NCBI GenBank assembly: GCA_005862285.1
Contig: SZXW01000002.1
Span: 308,018-372,017 of the forward strand
Source: Chlorobium sp.
Lineage (GTDB): Bacteria > Bacteroidota > Chlorobiia > Chlorobiales > Chlorobiaceae
DNA length: 64,000 bases
Direction of reading: 5' to 3'
The notes under the pieces are model-generated. The model worked only from the letters and a program-made list of their open reading frames with translations, was not told where the DNA came from and did no database searches. The position numbers and the translations under genes are program-made. This document shows, piece after piece, positions 9,800 through 20,900 of this stretch; position 1 is the stretch's first letter; every line of letters starts with the position of its first letter.

Positions 9800-10603
9800 G
9801 TGTCTAAGAATCTTGAGCAACTGCACGAGGATACCTTCCGCAGGAAAGCCGCCATATGGTCGTTCGGCGAGGAGTTTCTCGATACCGACCAGCTTCGCAA
9901 GCTGAATTACGGCAACCTTGTGCTTCGCCGACAGGCACATCTTTTCCTGAGCCATGGTGTTATTCTTGCAACCGTCCTGCTTTGCCTTTTCTGGGTAGTT
10001 TCGGCAAACTGGAACAAGGTAGGGGCGCTTCTCGGATTGCTTGACAAAGATGACCATCCGATGGTACAATGTTACGAAGTGGTGACCAATGTGACACAGC
10101 TTCCTCCACCTCCACCCATCGATGTACCGGAACCTCCTCCGGTAACACCGAAAGCGGCAACCCCTCCGCCTCCCAATGTCGGTAAAATCAAGAAAGTGGG
10201 CCAGGATGAAGCACCGGTTGAACAGACTGTGGCAACCCAGAAGGAGCTGAAGCAGGCGATGCAGACCCCGACAGCTGGTTCGGGTTCAGGTCATGGATCG
10301 GATGATGTGCCGATGTTCGTGCCCTGTGAGAAAATGCCCGGTTTTCTCGAGCAGAAAAAACCGGTTTATCCGGAGATGGCAAGAATTGCTGGAATTACTG
10401 GAAAGGTGTTTGTCAGCGTGCTGATTGGAGAAGACGGCAAGCCTATCAAGGCGAAAGTAATGAAAAGGGTTCCTGCCGATTGCGACGTTTTTGATGCCTG
10501 TGCTATCAAGTCGGTGATGGAATCGAGATACTATCCGGGCATACAGAACGGTTCTCCCATAAAAGTATGGTTTACCGTTCCCATCCGTTTTCAGCTCGAT
10601 TGA
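9800..10603 (+). CDS. tonB: TonB-family energy transducer
   Basis: The 267-residue protein couples the ExbBD motor to outer-membrane receptors. It starts at GTG with AAAGGAGC about 10 bases upstream. A ~50-residue cytoplasmic N-terminus precedes the membrane anchor (52-69). A proline-rich periplasmic spanner follows (about 99-125, including PPPPP and PEPPP), then a C-terminal TonB domain (about 180-267) with [20 protein letters not shown] and the closing [11 protein letters not shown]. The long N-terminal cytoplasmic part differs from enterobacterial TonB but is usual for this phylum. It is the last gene of the exb operon and overlaps the end of the convergent small gene by 13 bases. Confidence 0.93.
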   Translation: MSKNLEQLHEDTFRRKAAIWSFGEEFLDTDQLRKLNYGNLVLRRQAHLFLSHGVILATVLLCLFWVVSANWNKVGALLGLLDKDDHPMVQCYEVVTNVTQLPPPPPIDVPEPPPVTPKAATPPPPNVGKIKKVGQDEAPVEQTVATQKELKQAMQTPTAGSGSGHGSDDVPMFVPCEKMPGFLEQKKPVYPEMARIAGITGKVFVSVLIGEDGKPIKAKVMKRVPADCDVFDACAIKSVMESRYYPGIQNGSPIKVWFTVPIRFQLD

Positions 10604-10857
10604 CCGGTCGTTTTTTTCAGCGTTTTAGGCCGGTAAAGGACGGCAAAGATGATCCAGACATACGATCCGATGAGGGTGAACGGACTCACGAAGAGCGCGA
10701 ATACACCATCGATGTTTTTTTCTATCAACATGATGCTGTAGCTTGCGGCTATAACCACTACCCCCAGGAGAATCATCAGGTAATTGACTGCACCCAGGGG
10801 CATTGCTGTCTCTTTCTCAACCGGCTTTTTCTGCTGTTTCTTCGGTGAAGATTTCAT
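10591..10857 (-). CDS. Small two-helix membrane protein (DUF3098-like)
   Basis: The protein of 88 residues has a lysine-rich N-terminus followed by two hydrophobic helices (roughly residues 26-45 and 53-75) and a short basic tail (YRPKTLKK). The pattern matches the small DUF3098-type membrane proteins of Bacteroidota/Chlorobiota, whose function is unknown. The ATG at 10855-10857 is preferred over an adjoining TTG. The gene starts inside the 3' end of argD, overlapping it by about 41 bases, so it is probably translated from the argD transcript. Confidence 0.65.
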   Translation of the reverse strand: MKSSPKKQQKKPVEKETAMPLGAVNYLMILLGVVVIAASYSIMLIEKNIDGVFALFVSPFTLIGSYVWIIFAVLYRPKTLKKTTGQSS

Positions 10858-12028
10858 CAAGTGCTACGATACAAAGTTGTGCTTCCTCACGGCTGATGTT
10901 CAGGGGAGGAAGAAGCCTGATAACGTTTTGACTTGTCGCATTGACCACGACATGTTTTCCGAGAGCTTTTTCGACATAATATTTCGCTTCTCTGTCAACC
11001 GAGACCCCCACCATCAGGCCGCACTGCCGTATTTCGAGGATCTGCGGATGTCTGTCGGCGAGTTTCTGAAGTTCATCGGCAAGAAACTCTCCCATCCTGC
11101 CGGCATGTTCCATGAGACCATCCTGCTCAATTGCATCGATCATGGCCAAACCCGCAGCACATGCAACAGGGTTTCCTCCGAACGTGGTTCCATGGTTGCC
11201 GTAGGACAGCACATCGGCCACCTTTTCGCTTCCGATAACAGCCGATAAAGGGAGTCCTCCGCCTAGAGGTTTTGCAAGGCATACAAGGTCGGGATCCGCA
11301 TCGACATGCTGATAGCTGAAGAACTTTCCGGTTCTGCCGCAGCCAGCCTGTATTTCATCGGCAACGATAAGGAAATTGTACCGTTCGCGCAGTTCCTTCA
11401 GTCTCTTGATAAATTGCCCGGATAAAAGGTTGATACCGCCTTCTCCCTGAACCACCTCGATAAAGACTGCAGCGGTCTTGTCGGATACTTTCCGTTCGAG
11501 GTCCGTGATGTCGTTGAAGTCAATCATGCCCGTGCCAGGCAGAAGCGGTTCAAATCCGTCAACATATTTTGCCTTGGCGGTCAGCGACATGGCACCATAT
11601 GTCCTGCCGTGAAAACAGTTGCTGAGCGAAAGCACCTCTTTTTTATCGAGGTTGTCCGTATGAGCAGCCCATTTCCGGGCGATCTTGATCGATGCCTCGA
11701 TTGCTTCGGTGCCGCTGTTTGCGAAAAAAACCTTCGACATGCCGCTGAGAGAGAGCAGCTTTTCAGCGAGTTCGAACTGAGGCTGCATCATGAAAAGGTT
11801 CGATGCATGGATAAGCTTTCCTGCCTGAGCGCTGATAGCCTCAACAAGCCGTTTGTCGCCATACCCGAGGGCATTGACACCGATGCCTGAAATCATGTCG
11901 AGATAACGGGCGCCATCGTTGCTGTGAAGCCATATGCCTTCGCCGTGTGAAACGGCAATGGGAAGCCTCGCATAGTTATGGAAAAAAAGTTTCTGTTCGA
12001 TTTCCGGTGTTATGTCTGAAGGATTCAT
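10817..12028 (-). CDS. argD: Acetylornithine aminotransferase (class III PLP aminotransferase)
   Basis: The 403-residue enzyme converts N-acetylglutamate semialdehyde to N-acetylornithine in arginine synthesis and may also act on the succinylated diaminopimelate intermediate. Class III features are present: [18 protein letters not shown], the active-site [11 protein letters not shown] (Asp224 binds the PLP pyridine), and the Schiff-base Lys253 in [10 protein letters not shown], followed by [11 protein letters not shown]. Length fits ArgD. No other arg gene is nearby, as expected for dispersed arginine genes. Ornithine aminotransferase would be an alternative by sequence alone. Confidence 0.88.
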   Translation of the reverse strand: MNPSDITPEIEQKLFFHNYARLPIAVSHGEGIWLHSNDGARYLDMISGIGVNALGYGDKRLVEAISAQAGKLIHASNLFMMQPQFELAEKLLSLSGMSKVFFANSGTEAIEASIKIARKWAAHTDNLDKKEVLSLSNCFHGRTYGAMSLTAKAKYVDGFEPLLPGTGMIDFNDITDLERKVSDKTAAVFIEVVQGEGGINLLSGQFIKRLKELRERYNFLIVADEIQAGCGRTGKFFSYQHVDADPDLVCLAKPLGGGLPLSAVIGSEKVADVLSYGNHGTTFGGNPVACAAGLAMIDAIEQDGLMEHAGRMGEFLADELQKLADRHPQILEIRQCGLMVGVSVDREAKYYVEKALGKHVVVNATSQNVIRLLPPLNISREEAQLCIVALDEIFTEETAEKAG

Positions 12029-12107
12029 GCTCTTGTCTGTTCCTGAAAAAAATGATAGTGCAGAACGGTATACAAATCGATGATAATAATGATGATTCTT
12101 ATTCTGT

Positions 12108-12317
12108 TCAAATATTTTTTTGCGCTTCTTTCCATGTCATGATGACACGGACAAATTTCCATATACCGTAAGAGCCGGTTAACGCGGAATAAAGGATGAA
12201 ATCCTGTCTTGAAGCTGCAGGAAACCGGTCTGGAAAAAACAGCACGAACAATGCTATGCCGATGAAGGCAAACGACAGCAGCAGGCCGGTTATGATAGCT
12301 GCATAGCCTGGTTTCAT
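12108..12317 (-). CDS. Small two-helix membrane protein downstream of ndh
   Basis: The 69-residue product has two predicted membrane helices (about 6-28 and 40-58) and a charged C-terminus. The start is fixed by a TGATG junction: its ATG at 12315-12317 shares one base with the ndh stop codon, so the two are translationally coupled. I do not recognise a family. A role linked to the NADH dehydrogenase, for example membrane attachment, is only suggested by the coupling. Confidence 0.65.
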   Translation of the reverse strand: MKPGYAAIITGLLLSFAFIGIALFVLFFPDRFPAASRQDFILYSALTGSYGIWKFVRVIMTWKEAQKNI

Positions 12318-13618
12318 CACTCTTCTTCTTCTCTTCCGTTCCTGCATGTGTCAGGATCTGGGTAGAACCGCCACTCCCTGTTCACGATCAGACGGGCGCC
12401 ATAGCTGAATGTTACATAGGACCAGGCCCATTGCAGCATGACGAATACCCGGTGGCGGAAGCTCGTCAGAAAATAGATATGCACCAGCAGCCAGGTGAAC
12501 CAGGCGATAATACCGTCGAATTTCAGTTTTCCGACTTCGACTATAGCCTTGTTTTTACCGATCGTGGCCATCTGTCCCTTGTCTTTGTACCGGAATGTTT
12601 TCCGTTGCTTCCCTTTGTGGTCGAGCAGGATGTTTTTGCCGATGGCCTTTCCCTGCTGCAACGCTACAGGTGCAAGGCCGGGTAGCGTTTTTCCGTTTTC
12701 GATATCGAAATGGGCAAGGTCGCCGCCGACAAAGATTTCGGGATGGCCGGGTATACTGAGGTCGCTTTCGACGATAATCCTGCCGATCGCGTCGGTTTCG
12801 ACGCCCATTGTCCTGCCGATGGCAATTGCCGTGACACCTGCAGCCCAGAGAACGGTTGCCGCCTCGATTCGTTCATTGCCGATCTGGACGCCGTCGGCAT
12901 TGACATCGCTGACCATGCTGTTGGTCCAGACCTGTACGCCGAGCTTTTCGAGAGAACGCGTTGCCTTGCTGGCAAGTTCATGATCAAATGATCCGAGAAT
13001 GCGCGGCGCTGCTTCAACGATGAAAATGCGGGTGAGTTTAGGGTCGATATTCCTGTAAAAGCGCGACAGCGTGTAACGGCTCATTTCACCTATCGATCCG
13101 GCAAGTTCTACACCGGTGGGACCGCCTCCGACGATGACGAAGGTGAGCAGTTTCTTGCGTTCGACGGGATCGCTGGTCCTTTCGGCTCGCTCGTATGCCT
13201 CCATGACCCTTCTGCGGATCTCCTTAGCCTGAGCGAGTGTTTTCAGGCCCGGTGCATTTTCTTCCCATTCGTTATGGCCGAAATAGTGGTGCTGAACTCC
13301 GCATGCAAGGATCAGGTAATCGTAAGGTATATTCTTGAAATCGGTAATCACGGTTTTGCCTTCCATGTCGATATTCTTGACAATTCCCTTGAAGACGGTG
13401 ATGTTGTGATATCCGGCGAGCATGTTTCTCAAAGGTGCTGCAATATCTCCTTCGCCGAGTGCCGCCATGGCGACCTGGTAGAGGAGCGGCTGGAACAGGT
13501 GGTAATTTTTCCGGTCTATGAGGGTGACATCCATGTCCAGTTTGTTTCCCAGCACCCTTGCGGCATTCAATCCGGCAAATCCGCCTCCGACGATCACTAC
13601 CCGTTTCTTGTTCTCCAT
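12317..13618 (-). CDS. ndh: Type II NADH dehydrogenase (NDH-2), single-subunit FAD enzyme
   Basis: The 433-residue flavoprotein should oxidise NADH and reduce quinone without pumping protons. The FAD-binding VVIVGGGFAGLNAAR lies at residues 7-21 and the NAD(P)-binding FVIVGGGPTGVELAG near 160-175. EIFVGGDLAH, typical of the second FAD contact, and a hydrophobic C-terminal part (FTWLLVHIYFLTSFRHRV) that anchors NDH-2 to the membrane are also present. Sulfide:quinone reductase is a related fold, but the redox cysteines of that family are not evident and the C-terminus fits NDH-2 better. A small membrane gene follows with a one-base overlap. Confidence 0.9.
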   Translation of the reverse strand: MENKKRVVIVGGGFAGLNAARVLGNKLDMDVTLIDRKNYHLFQPLLYQVAMAALGEGDIAAPLRNMLAGYHNITVFKGIVKNIDMEGKTVITDFKNIPYDYLILACGVQHHYFGHNEWEENAPGLKTLAQAKEIRRRVMEAYERAERTSDPVERKKLLTFVIVGGGPTGVELAGSIGEMSRYTLSRFYRNIDPKLTRIFIVEAAPRILGSFDHELASKATRSLEKLGVQVWTNSMVSDVNADGVQIGNERIEAATVLWAAGVTAIAIGRTMGVETDAIGRIIVESDLSIPGHPEIFVGGDLAHFDIENGKTLPGLAPVALQQGKAIGKNILLDHKGKQRKTFRYKDKGQMATIGKNKAIVEVGKLKFDGIIAWFTWLLVHIYFLTSFRHRVFVMLQWAWSYVTFSYGARLIVNREWRFYPDPDTCRNGREEEE

Positions 13619-13799
13619 CTATAAATTTTTGTTGTCCACCCGTTCTGAGTTCCGTCTGTATTAATTTCGAAAACGATGTAAAGTAAAGAAAAGAAGCCGA
13701 TTCCCGAGAAAGGCTCTTTTTTTGACAGGGAATAATGTGTTACAACTGAGAAAAATCTGCTGTTATAATCAGTTGAACGGCCTGCGCTTCTGTTTTCCA

Positions 13800-14300
13800 T
13801 CAGGTGAGCTGTTCTATGATTTTTCTGTGCAAAGGGAATTTTTCCAGCATGGTATCTCTCCGGGCAAAAACGAGGTCGCCGAACTCGAAACCGGGTGCCA
13901 CTACACAACTGACGAGGGAATAACTTTCCTCATCAGGATTTTCGGGCAACGCTCCAAACCAGCTTCCGGCCGGAACGGTTTCCTGGATTACCTGTCCCTT
14001 GTCCGCCGAGAGGCCGAGGGTGAAGCTTGACGGCTCATTATCCTCGGGAAAAACATGAACAGTCAGCGGGCTTCCGTCATGGTAGAACCACAGTTCATCT
14101 GAATGGATCCTGTGGAGCCTGGAGCGTTCCGTGTTCTTCAGAAGGTAAAAGATCGATGTTGCCCAGGCGCGCTTGCCATTCAGTTTACCATTATCTGTAA
14201 AGGTGTAAAAGCCGCCGCTACGGTAGTTTTCACGGTAATATCCCCCCTCGGGATGCCTGGCAAGCCCAAGGTGTTCGATCCAGAAATCAGCCTTTTGCAT
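13800..14300 (-). CDS. Cupin-fold DUF985 family protein
   Basis: A protein of 166 residues from the ATG at 14298-14300. It starts [21 protein letters not shown], shows [26 protein letters not shown] and ends in [14 protein letters not shown], the hallmarks of the DUF985/cupin_5 family. These are compact beta-barrels that resemble sugar-binding epimerases; their substrate is not established. The start lies inside the 3' end of purE (14-base overlap), so both genes are likely one transcript. The stretch 13,619-13,799 after it contains a weak hairpin (AGCC/GGCT with flanking T- and A-rich tracts) that could end transcription from either side. Confidence 0.8.
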   Translation of the reverse strand: MQKADFWIEHLGLARHPEGGYYRENYRSGGFYTFTDNGKLNGKRAWATSIFYLLKNTERSRLHRIHSDELWFYHDGSPLTVHVFPEDNEPSSFTLGLSADKGQVIQETVPAGSWFGALPENPDEESYSLVSCVVAPGFEFGDLVFARRDTMLEKFPLHRKIIEQLT

Positions 14301-14814
14301 AAAGCTTTTCGCGGATTTTACCGGTTTTCTGCCTTGAAGCGTCGGCAAGTTTTTTCCTGAATTCTACGAGAGAGGCCATCAGCGCATCGTCGGCGAGCGA
14401 AAGTATCTGAACGGCGAGCAATGCGGCATTTCTTGCATTGTCGATGCCAACGGTAGCGACCGGTATGCCGGCCGGCATCTGGACGATCGAGTAGAGTGAA
14501 TCCTGTCCGTTGAGCTTGCTGCTGAATATGGGTACACCGATGACCGGCAGGACGGTCATGGCTGCGGTTACACCGGGCAGGTGCGCAGCGCCTCCTGCTC
14601 CGGCAATGATGACTTTCAGTCCGCGTTCTATTGCCGATGAAGCATACTGTTCCAGGTCCTGCGGTGTCCTGTGTGCTGAAATGACCGAGATTTCAGAGGG
14701 TATGTCGAACTCTTTGAGCACCAGTGCCGCTTCTTTCATGATGTCGAAGTCGGAATCGGAACCCATCAGGATACCGACAAGAGGTTTGCTGTTCTCTGCT
14801 TTTTTTCTTGTCAT
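14287..14814 (-). CDS. purE: N5-carboxyaminoimidazole ribonucleotide mutase
   Basis: The 175-residue enzyme shifts the carboxyl group of N5-CAIR to form CAIR in purine synthesis. Class I PurE motifs are present: [16 protein letters not shown] at the N-terminus, SAHRTP with the catalytic histidine, [12 protein letters not shown], and [25 protein letters not shown]. The C-terminus is slightly extended compared with E. coli PurE. purK is not adjacent. The downstream cupin gene overlaps the last codons. Confidence 0.95.
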   Translation of the reverse strand: MTRKKAENSKPLVGILMGSDSDFDIMKEAALVLKEFDIPSEISVISAHRTPQDLEQYASSAIERGLKVIIAGAGGAAHLPGVTAAMTVLPVIGVPIFSSKLNGQDSLYSIVQMPAGIPVATVGIDNARNAALLAVQILSLADDALMASLVEFRKKLADASRQKTGKIREKLYAKG

Positions 14815-14944
14815 AAATGTATAGGGTGGTGGTCAGGACCTTTTCTGCCCTGTTGTTAAAAGGGTGATGATTTATGAAATTGCCCAGTTTTGTTTATTTT
14901 CCGTGATGAATTTAAAAAAATAATACTTGTTGAGGAACAGAGCA

Positions 14945-16366
14945 ATGGCAACAAATCTCGCATTGAAGTACAGCAATCCCGGACCTCGTTATACCAGTTA
15001 CCCTACAATTCCTTCCTGGAGCACAGACGGTGTTACTCAGGAGCAATGGAAAGAGGCGCTCCTGAAGGGTTACAACGACAGTAACGAGACCACCGGCATC
15101 AGCATGTACATTCACATTCCCTATTGCGAGAACTACTGCTATTTCTGTGGCTGCAATGCAAACCGCACCAAGGACCATTCGGTTGAAAAGCCCTACCTCG
15201 ATACGCTTCTCCGCGAGTGGCAGATGTACGTCGATGTACTGCCGGGGAATCTCAACATCAAGGAAATGCATATCGGCGGCGGCACGCCTACCTTTTTCAG
15301 CCCTGAAAACCTGATTGCGCTTATCGATGGTATTTTCAGGAATGCCAACCGGATGGAAAACCATATCTTCAGTTTCGAGACGAACCCCCGTTCAACCACG
15401 AGAGAGCATCTCGAAGCGCTTTTCAGCGTCGGGTTCCGCCGCATGAGCTTCGGCATCCAGGATTTCGATCCGATGGTACAGCAGGAGATCAACCGCATCC
15501 AGTCGTTCGAACTGGTGAAGGAAAAAGTAGATCTCGCCCGCCAGATAGGCTTCACTTCCATCAACTTCGATCTTGTTTACGGACTGCCGAAACAGAACCT
15601 CGCGACCATTACCGATACTATCCAGAAGGTCATGGAACTCAGGCCCGACCGTCTCGCTTTCTACGCTTACGGGCACAACCCGCATATGTACGAAGGACAG
15701 CGTAAGTTCAATGAAGAAGACCTGCCGGTCGGGGATGTCAAACAGGAACTTTACGACAAGGGGCGTGAGATGCTCGAGTCCATCGGCTACCATGAGGTCG
15801 GCATGGACCATTTCGCTATCGAGGGTGATGCTCTTTATCTTGCAGCGAAAGACGGCTCCCTGCACCGCAACTTCATGGGCTATACGGAAAATACCACACA
15901 GATGATGCTTGCACTCGGTTCATCCTCGATCAGCGATACCTGGTATGCGTTCGCACAGAACGAACGTGAGGACGTTCCCTACATGAAGGCGGTGAACGAG
16001 GAAAAACGGTTCCCGCTGCACCGGGGACATCTGCTCACCGACGAAGACCTTGTGCTCCGCCGCCATATTCTCAACCTGATGTGCAGGCAGCATACCTCAT
16101 GGGAAGACCCGAAACTCTACACTGACGAGCTCGACATAGCACTTATACGCCTCGAGGATATGGAAAGTGACGGTATGGTGATACTCGGTGAAAAAAGTGT
16201 TCGCGTAACCGAAACAGGCATTCCCTTTCTCAGGAATATCTGCATGGCCTTCGATGCGAGGCTATGGCGTTCCGACAGCCTGTCGAAAGCTTACAACGTT
16301 TCGAGGGATATCCAGAAGACCTATATCGAGAAGGCCCGTCTCGCCAAGGCGCAGAAGGTCGTTTGA
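14945..16366 (+). CDS. hemN: Oxygen-independent coproporphyrinogen III oxidase (radical SAM)
   Basis: The 473-residue enzyme decarboxylates coproporphyrinogen III to protoporphyrinogen IX without oxygen, feeding heme and bacteriochlorophyll synthesis. The 4Fe-4S cluster and SAM motif is Cys61-x3-Cys65-x2-Cys68 with the extra Cys70 seen in true HemN ([12 protein letters not shown]). [21 protein letters not shown] and the N-terminal PRYTSYP are also HemN-specific, which separates it from HemW-like proteins. The ATG at 14945 has TTGAGGA 8-13 bases upstream; an in-frame start 18 bases earlier is less likely. A hairpin terminator follows. Confidence 0.96.
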   Translation: MATNLALKYSNPGPRYTSYPTIPSWSTDGVTQEQWKEALLKGYNDSNETTGISMYIHIPYCENYCYFCGCNANRTKDHSVEKPYLDTLLREWQMYVDVLPGNLNIKEMHIGGGTPTFFSPENLIALIDGIFRNANRMENHIFSFETNPRSTTREHLEALFSVGFRRMSFGIQDFDPMVQQEINRIQSFELVKEKVDLARQIGFTSINFDLVYGLPKQNLATITDTIQKVMELRPDRLAFYAYGHNPHMYEGQRKFNEEDLPVGDVKQELYDKGREMLESIGYHEVGMDHFAIEGDALYLAAKDGSLHRNFMGYTENTTQMMLALGSSSISDTWYAFAQNEREDVPYMKAVNEEKRFPLHRGHLLTDEDLVLRRHILNLMCRQHTSWEDPKLYTDELDIALIRLEDMESDGMVILGEKSVRVTETGIPFLRNICMAFDARLWRSDSLSKAYNVSRDIQKTYIEKARLAKAQKVV

Positions 16367-16392
16367 ATATGATAACAAATTTTTAAATAGCG

Positions 16393-16419
16393 AAGGGTGA
16401 TCTCGGTCACCCTTTTTTT
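16393..16419 (+). terminator. Rho-independent terminator after hemN
   Basis: AAGGGTGA (16393-16400) and TCACCCTT (16407-16414) form an 8-bp stem with a 6-base loop followed by a run of T. It sits 26 bases after the hemN stop and overlaps the leader of the next gene, which therefore needs its own promoter or read-through. Confidence 0.9.
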
Positions 16420-16431
16420 GTGTCCGTTTTT

Positions 16432-17568
16432 ATGAAAGAAAAGGTAAAAATCGGTTTTATGGGAAGCGGCTGGGCAAGGATTGCACAGGCTCCTGCTTTT
16501 TCACTCATGGATGATGCCGAACTTGCAGCAATAGCAAGTCCCACGGAGGCTCACCGGAAAAAATTCATGCATATGTTCGAGATAAGAGAAGGGTTTGCCG
16601 ACTGGCGTGCCATGCTCGACTGCGATCTCGATCTGGTATGTGTCACCACTCCTCCTTTCCTTCATTCGGAAATGGTCCAGGGTATACTTGCAAAAGGAAT
16701 GAGTGTACTCTGTGAAAAACCTTTCGCACTGAACACCGGAGAAGCAGAAAGGATGGCGGGGGCAGCTTCAGATGCTCAGGGACTTGCCCTGGTCGATCAT
16801 CAGCTGAGGTTTCATCCCGCCGTTCGGACCATGAAGCAGATGATCGATGGTGGAGAGATAGGCCGAGTATACGAAACACGTGCAATTGTCAATCTTGCCA
16901 GCAGGAACCGGCCTGATCAGCCGTGGTCCTGGTGGTGCGATGCAGCACGGGGCGGAGGAGCGCTCGGTGCGATAGGTTCCCACCTCATCGATCTGAACCG
17001 ATTTCTTATCGGTGAACTGGCGGAAGTTTCCTGTAACCTTTCAACCAGTATTCCTTTCCGGCCTGACAGCACAGGGAAACCTTGTGCGGTTTCGTCGGAC
17101 GACCATTTTGCGATGATGATGAAATTCGGTCCGTCATCAGTTGCCCTCGGCAGCTCATCGCTCATGCATGTCACCACCATTGGGGCTTATACCTGGTTTT
17201 CGTTCGAAGTTGTCGGCAGTCTCAGGACAGTCAGACTTGACGGTGCCGGAAGGCTCTGGGAAGTTGTGAACAACGAAGCGAAGGGAGGGAGGAGCCTTAT
17301 CGATGCACCCCGATGGAAGCAGGTGGAGCCGATACTGCCGTGGGATGAACTGGTACTGCAGGAAAAAATCAGGCTTTCCTCCCTCGCTGTCCATGGTATT
17401 TTTGCCGTCGGGTTCGCTTTTCTTGCCCACAGGATTGTAAAGGCATTGCGGAACAATGAAAAGACCGTTTATGATGCGGCTGATTTCAATGACGGGCTTA
17501 TGGTGCAGAAAGTGATCGACGCTGGAAAAGAGTCCAGCAGGCTGCGCCGATGGGTAAAAATCGCCTGA
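16432..17568 (+). CDS. Gfo/Idh/MocA-family NAD(P)-dependent oxidoreductase
   Basis: The protein of 378 residues has a Rossmann N-terminus ([13 protein letters not shown]), the conserved CEKPFA motif whose lysine is catalytic in the family, and a C-terminal substrate domain with [15 protein letters not shown]. The HLID histidine is a common active-site residue. Members act on sugars, inositols or, in the same fold, biliverdin; the substrate here cannot be told from sequence. The ATG at 16432 is preferred to a GTG 12 bases earlier because the homologous N-terminus begins with KVKIGF. No strong ribosome binding site is visible. Confidence 0.85.
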   Translation: MKEKVKIGFMGSGWARIAQAPAFSLMDDAELAAIASPTEAHRKKFMHMFEIREGFADWRAMLDCDLDLVCVTTPPFLHSEMVQGILAKGMSVLCEKPFALNTGEAERMAGAASDAQGLALVDHQLRFHPAVRTMKQMIDGGEIGRVYETRAIVNLASRNRPDQPWSWWCDAARGGGALGAIGSHLIDLNRFLIGELAEVSCNLSTSIPFRPDSTGKPCAVSSDDHFAMMMKFGPSSVALGSSSLMHVTTIGAYTWFSFEVVGSLRTVRLDGAGRLWEVVNNEAKGGRSLIDAPRWKQVEPILPWDELVLQEKIRLSSLAVHGIFAVGFAFLAHRIVKALRNNEKTVYDAADFNDGLMVQKVIDAGKESSRLRRWVKIA

Positions 17569-17919
17569 ATATGCTATTTGCCCTTAGAATAAATCAATAT
17601 ATCGATTCAGTGATTTGGATAATGGCATGATAAAAATACAGTGAGACTGTTTTTTACAGAAAGTGAAGATTTTTTATTAGTTCAGCGAAAAATCGTACTT
17701 TTACTAACGAACCTTTCTTCAGCTATCCCCCGTAGTTTTCAGTAACCGATTCGAGGATAACTGGTAAGGTCGTTAACTCATGATCTGTAAGGTTTCAATG
17801 ATTGTTTTTCAGAATGGCTGGAGTGTACGGTCATTTGAATGTACCTGCTGTTTAGTGAGAAACGAGTGTACTGTTCTCAGAAAGAAGTGAGGAAATAGAA
17901 ACCACTGCCGCCTGTTCAA
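17569..17919 (+). other. Intergenic region upstream of the hybrid kinase
   Basis: These 351 bases hold no convincing open frame, tRNA or hairpin terminator. The sequence is AT-rich in its first half. It presumably contains the promoter of the sensor kinase gene, but I cannot assign -35/-10 boxes with confidence. Confidence 0.4.
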
Positions 17920-20900
17920 ATGAAAAAACACAGTATTCCTGTCCTGCTGTTGTGCGGTCTTTTCATTGCCGGCGCTTTATTTTCCTGGTGGACGGTAAAA
18001 CATGCCGACCAGCAGATGAGAGAGCAACTTCTCAGGCAGGTTCTCATAGGTGCGCAGGGTATAGATATCAAAAAGCTCAGAGATCTTGAAGGCTCTGAAT
18101 CCGATCTGCAGAAACCGGAATATATACAGCTCAAGGAGCAGCTTTTACGCACCCGTAATGCCGGGCTTAACTGCCGTTTTGCATATCTTTTCGGCAGAAA
18201 ACAGAACGGGCAGGTATTTTTTTATGCCGATTCGGAACCGGCTGCTTCAAAAGATTCTTCCCCTGCGGGCCAGATTTACGATGAGGCTACAGATGTCCTG
18301 AAAAAGGTTTTTAAAACTCATCGGTCAGATACCGAAGGTCCGGTCGCGGACCGTTGGGGAACCTGGGTAAGTGGATTTGTCCCGCTTGTCGATACTCAAA
18401 ACGGAAAATTAGTTGCCGTTTTCGGTATGGATGTTGATGCATCCGACTGGATTTGGGAAATCACCGCCCGCTCGGCGGTCCCTATCGGCCTCATGCTTGT
18501 AACCATCATCGTCATTACAAGCACTTATTTTGTGTCGAGGCGGACAAAGGAACTTTCCGGTTCGGTGCTTCAGCATCTCATGCCTACGCTTGTTACCCTG
18601 ATTGCCCTGATTTTTGTGTTGTTCAGTTCGCTGCTCTGGTGGCAGCAGCAGAAACAGCTGGAGGAGACGGTTCGTGATGCAGAGGATCAAATCTCAGATG
18701 CTTACAAAAGAAGCATCGATGTATCAAAAGACGAACTTGCAGTTGCGATAGAAACCCTCAGTCGCGATTCGCTTCTTATCAAGGCACTTCGGGAAAAGGA
18801 CAGGGAACGTCTTTATTCACTTACAGCCGATCTCTATAAAAAATTCGAGCATGACTACGGTATCAATCATTTTTATTTTGTCGATCCTGCAAGAGTCTGT
18901 CTTTTGCGTGTTCATAAACCTGATAAAAGGGGAGACCGTATCGACAGGGTTACCATGCTCGAAGCTGAAAAGACAGGATCGATAACGAATGGTATGGAAC
19001 TCGGGCAACTGGGGACGTATACCCAGAGAGTTGTCTTTCCGGTCGTTGATCACGGGAAACGAATCGGGTATATAGAGCTTGGACGGGATATTGAAAATAT
19101 CCTGAAGGGGCTGCATCTTGATTCCGGTTCGGGGGTAGCTATTTTCATCAAGAAAAAGTATCTGCAGCAGAACCAGTGGGAAGAAGGCATGAAGTTGTTT
19201 CACCGTGATGCAAGATGGGAGGCATTTGCAACCGATGTCATGGTGTATTCCACATTCGGCATATTTCCAAGGGAATTCAGTCCGGCACTATCATCGGATA
19301 CCGTTTCGAGGGATGTCGATGTGAAGTGGGAGGACAGGCCCTGGCATGCGGCATCAAAACCATTGGTGGATGCTTCCGGCCGTGTCGTTGGAACCATGAT
19401 CTTCCTTCAGGATATATCTTCCTTCAGGAATGCGGTGACACGTTTCATTTCCGTGGCCGGTATCTCGATCATTGTCGCCGTCTCCTTGTTTTTAGGTTTT
19501 CTTGTCGTTGTACTGAGCCGTACGGACAGAAGCATCAGGCGCCGTGAAAATGATCTTATTCTGAGCCGGGAACAGTATATGTTGGCTGTAAACGGAAGCA
19601 ATGACGGTATATGGGACTGGAATATACCTGATGACACCTTATATCTTTCACCCATCTGGAAAAAGATGCTCGGATATGAGGACTATGAACTTCCCAATGT
19701 CTATGCAACTTTCATCGAAAGGCTGCACCCTGAAGACAGGATATTTTACGAGAGCTATCTGGACCGCTATCTGAAAAATGAAATTTCCACGTTCAGTACC
19801 GAGTTTCGATTGAGGCACAGGAACGGCTCCTATCTCTGGATTCTTGCAAAGGGGGAAGCCCTGAGGGACAACGCCGGTGTGGCCTATCGAATGGCCGGAT
19901 CGCACAGCGACATATCCGGACGCAAGAAAGAACAGGAAGAACTCAGACAGCGATCGGCACTTCAGCTTGTGCTCATGGACCTCGCCATCGGTTTCGTCAA
20001 CAAGCCGAGCGATGATCTCGATAATTCCATCAACCGGGCCCTTGCCATTGTCGGAGAGTTTACCGGTGTTGACCGTGTATACCTTTTCCTCTATGATGTT
20101 GAAAAGAATACCATGAGCAATACCCATGAATGGTGTGCTCCCGGTATCCATGCCGAAATCCAGAGCCTTCAGGATGTTCCCAATGAAGCAATGCCTGATT
20201 GGGTTGCTACTCATCGTCAGGGCAGGATTGTTCATATTCCGAGAGTACTTGACTTGCCGGAAGAGAGTTTTCTTCGGAAGATTCTCGAACAGCAGGGTAT
20301 TCAGTCACTGATTACCCTTCCTATGAATTATGGTGAACAATGCTTCGGTTTTGTAGGGTTCGACTCCGTTAGGCAGCTCAAGTCATGGGATGATGATGAT
20401 GTATCATTGCTCCGTGTGCTTGCAGAATTGTTCACCAATGCTGAAATTCGCCGCCGTCATGAGAATGCGCTCGTCGATGCCCGCTCAATCGCAGAAGCGG
20501 CTAACCGTGCGAAGAGCGAATTTCTTGCCAATATGAGCCATGAGATCCGCACTCCCATGAACGGTGTTATCGGAATGACCGGTCTGCTTCTCGATACTCA
20601 GCTGACCGAAGAGCAGAAAGGGTACGCCGTTGCTGTAAAGGCGAGTGCCGAATCGCTCCTTGGGCTCATCAACGACATCCTTGATTTCTCTAAAATCGAG
20701 GCCGGCAAGCTCGAGCTTGAAATACTCGATTTTGATCTGCGAAAGGTTATCGATGATGTTTCTTCCATTATGGCGGTCAAAGCGGTGGACAAAAACATTG
20801 AGTTCATCTGCTCTCTCTCCCCCGGGATAATGCCGTTTCTGAGGGGGGACCCGGGAAGGCTCTGCCAGGTGCTGAACAACCTTGCAAGCAATGCGATCAA